From the NCBI GenBank assembly GCA_944393165.1, contig CALXZF010000025.1:1-23914 (forward strand): 23,914 nucleotides of DNA, written 5' to 3'. The position numbers and the translations under genes were made by a program. This stretch comes from an uncultured Clostridia bacterium. Its GTDB lineage: Bacteria > Bacillota_A > Clostridia > TANB77 > CAG-508. Of this stretch, positions 23,101-23,914 are shown in pieces (position 1 is the first letter of the stretch; each line of letters opens with the position of its first letter). The notes under the pieces are model-generated. The model did no database searches, was not told where the DNA came from, and saw nothing but the letters and a program-made list of their open reading frames with translations.

Positions 23101-23736
23101 GCTGCGAGAGATGTAAATGTACTTCGCAACCAAATAAAAGAATTAGGAAGCATAAATGTAGATTCAATAGAAGAGTATAAAAAAACAAAAGAAAGATATG
23201 ATTTCATGTGCGAGCAAAGATTAGACCTAGAAAATACAGCAGCAAAATTAAGAAATGTTATTACAGACATGACAAAAACAATGAAAGAACAATTCATAGA
23301 GAAATTCAACGAGATAAACAAAAACTTTAATGAAGTATTTGTGGAGTTATTTGGAGGAGGAAAAGCAGAACTAAAGCTCGAGGACCCGGATAATGTTCTT
23401 GAGTGCGGTATAGATATACAAGTTCAACCAACAGGAAAGAAACTTCAAAATATGATGCTTTTATCTGGAGGAGAAAAAGCCTTTACAGCCATAGCATTAC
23501 TATTTGCAATACTAAAAATAAATCCTGCACCATTCTGCGTACTAGACGAAATTGAAGCAGCACTTGATGATGTAAATGTATATAGATTTGCAGAATACTT
23601 AAAGAAATTCAGCAAAGACACACAATTTTTAGTAATTACTCATAGAAAAGGAACAATGGAAGCGGCAAATACTGTATATGGTGTTACAATGGAAGAAAAC
23701 GGTGTAAGTAAATTACTTTCAATGAAGCTAGCATAA
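20188..23736 (+). CDS. smc: Chromosome segregation ATPase SMC
   Basis: This 1182-residue protein is standard length for bacterial SMC. The N-terminal head has Walker A GPNGSGKSN (residues 31-39), then GYSIIGQGKIDEIL and a long coiled coil (about 170-500). The hinge lies at about 510-670 (KKGMNGILANLI, GAITGGS), a second coiled coil follows, and the C-terminal head carries the ABC signature LLSGGEKAFTA (1091-1101) and Walker B FCVLDEIEAALDD (1116-1128). With ScpA and ScpB it organises and separates chromosomes. ATG 20188 has AAAAGGAG 6 bases upstream. The usual rnc neighbour is absent upstream. The gene is uninterrupted over 3.5 kb and has no in-frame CGG. Confidence 0.98.
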   Translation: MYLKRIELQGFKSFADKTVLEFKSGITSVIGPNGSGKSNISDAIRWVLGEQSMKSLRGSKSEDIIFAGTQARKSLGFAEVSMVIDNTDGKLPIEYSEVTVTRKIYRSGETGYFINKVPCRLKDVLELFMDTGIGKDGYSIIGQGKIDEILSNKSEDRRKIFEEAAGIVKYRTRKLESEKKLEQTKLNLLRINDILSEIESNIEPLKMQSDKARKYLDLREELKNIEVGLFLYNISDYKEKLEKIVQDIQIVEDQSNSENEKMANLQNAKEELKKEIDEITSKIEEMQNLGFESTNKIEKINSEIGISKERIQNNAVNKERLEKEIEETKARINELEEEQKQKLSKKESLFANREKFQKELDEKQKELEELTKKLSAKELEIEGKKSNIEKNTDRKYEIISEISALDTNYDNIEKREKSIKNEINSLTSEIDSTRTDKQEKSKEFYDIEYKKNELSKSLQEKQSKKEESMTKIKEFDTLLNNLTYESRMKDSRLKFLIETEKEKEGYTRSVKSLLTDCDNDASLKKGMNGILANLISVDKKYETAIEMCLGLALQNIVTDTEEDAKKLVEHLRKNKLGRASFLPVSSIRGKKLDRIIKNSTEGVIGVASDLVKCDKKYEQIVLNLLGRTLIVENMDTAIQMSKLNSHSFRIVTLEGDIISNTGAITGGSIQTKTVSILGRSREIESLEKELKEINSKIEKITKEKKDYSESVTDVIEEVTRLEKELQDIEVVYAAENQKILNIEEGISKLEVRREKLNHELEELAKQKLENQTEKEQKQEEINSLEKQIEELSKIVEEFALNNKDNQKYIDDLNFDITNLKISVSSFDESGTSIDEMVERINKDIELNKTGIENKEKNIEEVLDENKNLEQKITDLENEIAKIKSDVENSSNIVENLKNDRLEKSSKLSKAEKDISDEFAVIEDIKGELVKLDVRKTKLEQDLEQVVNNLWVEYELTPNNSEGYVKPQNVQKAARDVNVLRNQIKELGSINVDSIEEYKKTKERYDFMCEQRLDLENTAAKLRNVITDMTKTMKEQFIEKFNEINKNFNEVFVELFGGGKAELKLEDPDNVLECGIDIQVQPTGKKLQNMMLLSGGEKAFTAIALLFAILKINPAPFCVLDEIEAALDDVNVYRFAEYLKKFSKDTQFLVITHRKGTMEAANTVYGVTMEENGVSKLLSMKLA

Positions 23737-23739
23737 GAG

Positions 23740-23757
23740 ATTGCTATATAGAGCAAT
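23740..23757 (+). terminator. Weak terminator-like hairpin after smc
   Basis: ATTGCT (23740-23745) pairs with AGCAAT (23752-23757), followed by ATTTGTTATTAT. Only six pairs, so weak. Confidence 0.35.
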
Positions 23758-23862
23758 ATTTGTTATTATATAATAGCACAGTGTACATAAATAGGATTAA
23801 ATAATCAAGAAACAATAATGATAAAGAATATGTTGAGAGATAATATGAAATGAGGATTATAA

Positions 23863-23914
23863 ATGCTAATAAAAGAAACAGAAATTGAAGAAATGAAAGA
23901 AAATATGAGCAAAG
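23863..23914 (+). CDS. Start of an unidentified gene, cut off at the window end
   Basis: ATG 23863 is preceded by TGAGGA at a suitable distance, and the frame stays open to the last base (MLIKETEIEEMKENMSK). In many Firmicutes ftsY follows smc, but these 17 residues do not let me identify it. Confidence 0.5.
   Translation, partial: MLIKETEIEEMKENMSK

Noticed and set aside
1..23914. tRNA, rRNA, known riboswitch or T-box
   Set aside because: I looked for T-box, SAM, purine, c-di-GMP and RNase P consensus segments and for tRNA-like cloverleafs in the gaps and recognised none.

Overview
The window reads as chromosomal DNA from a very AT-rich, anaerobic, low-GC Gram-positive bacterium of the Clostridia type. 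The gene content supports this: a four-subunit pyruvate:ferredoxin oxidoreductase, a small 2[4Fe-4S] ferredoxin, a holB-ricT pair, a GerS/YdcC-like protein next to an EndoA-type MazF, and minD-minE-rodA and smc in typical Firmicutes form. Arginine is written mostly AGA. Every complete gene ends in TAA or TAG; none ends in TGA. I cannot name the species.

Layout. 1-1961 (+): the end of an OmpR-type response regulator and its histidine kinase. 2045-5275 (+): porC-porD-porA-porB behind a clear sigma-A promoter, with a 34-bp tandem repeat array inserted between porC and porD. 5452-6252 (-): an Lgt-type lipoprotein diacylglyceryl transferase, convergent with porB across a large stem-loop. 6426-9788 (-): a DUF4190-like membrane protein, a 57-residue ferredoxin, ricT, holB and lepB. 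9993-13590 (+): a membrane-anchored LamG-like protein, then minD, minE and rodA. 13735-16040 (+): dusB, a GerS-like membrane-anchored protein and an apparently antitoxin-less mazF. 16196-17128 (-): an HD-GYP phosphodiesterase. 17810-23736 (+): an MtaD/SAH-deaminase-type amidohydrolase, an XRE regulator and smc, with two more repeat arrays of the same family between the last two. The window ends in the first codons of another gene.

Most notable observation. Two genes (the LamG-like protein and rodA) can only be read at full length if the ribosome moves +1 at three separate places, and at all three the in-frame codon at the shift is CGG. By my hand scan of both strands, no uninterrupted gene here contains an in-frame CGG, although about 60 CGG triplets lie in the other two phases of coding sequence. 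CGU, CGC and CGA are used as ordinary arginine codons. With both shifts rodA is a normal-length protein of 372 residues carrying all family motifs. This suggests that CGG is unassigned or poorly decoded in this organism and acts as a +1 frameshift signal (CGGN read as a four-base unit, or as C then GGN = Gly). Sequencing error and genuine mutation are the main alternatives.

Other points of interest are the dispersed 34-bp hairpin repeats joined to ribosome binding sites, an A14 tract at the minE/rodA overlap, a stem-loop placed between a Shine-Dalgarno sequence and its start codon, and several structured intergenic regions.
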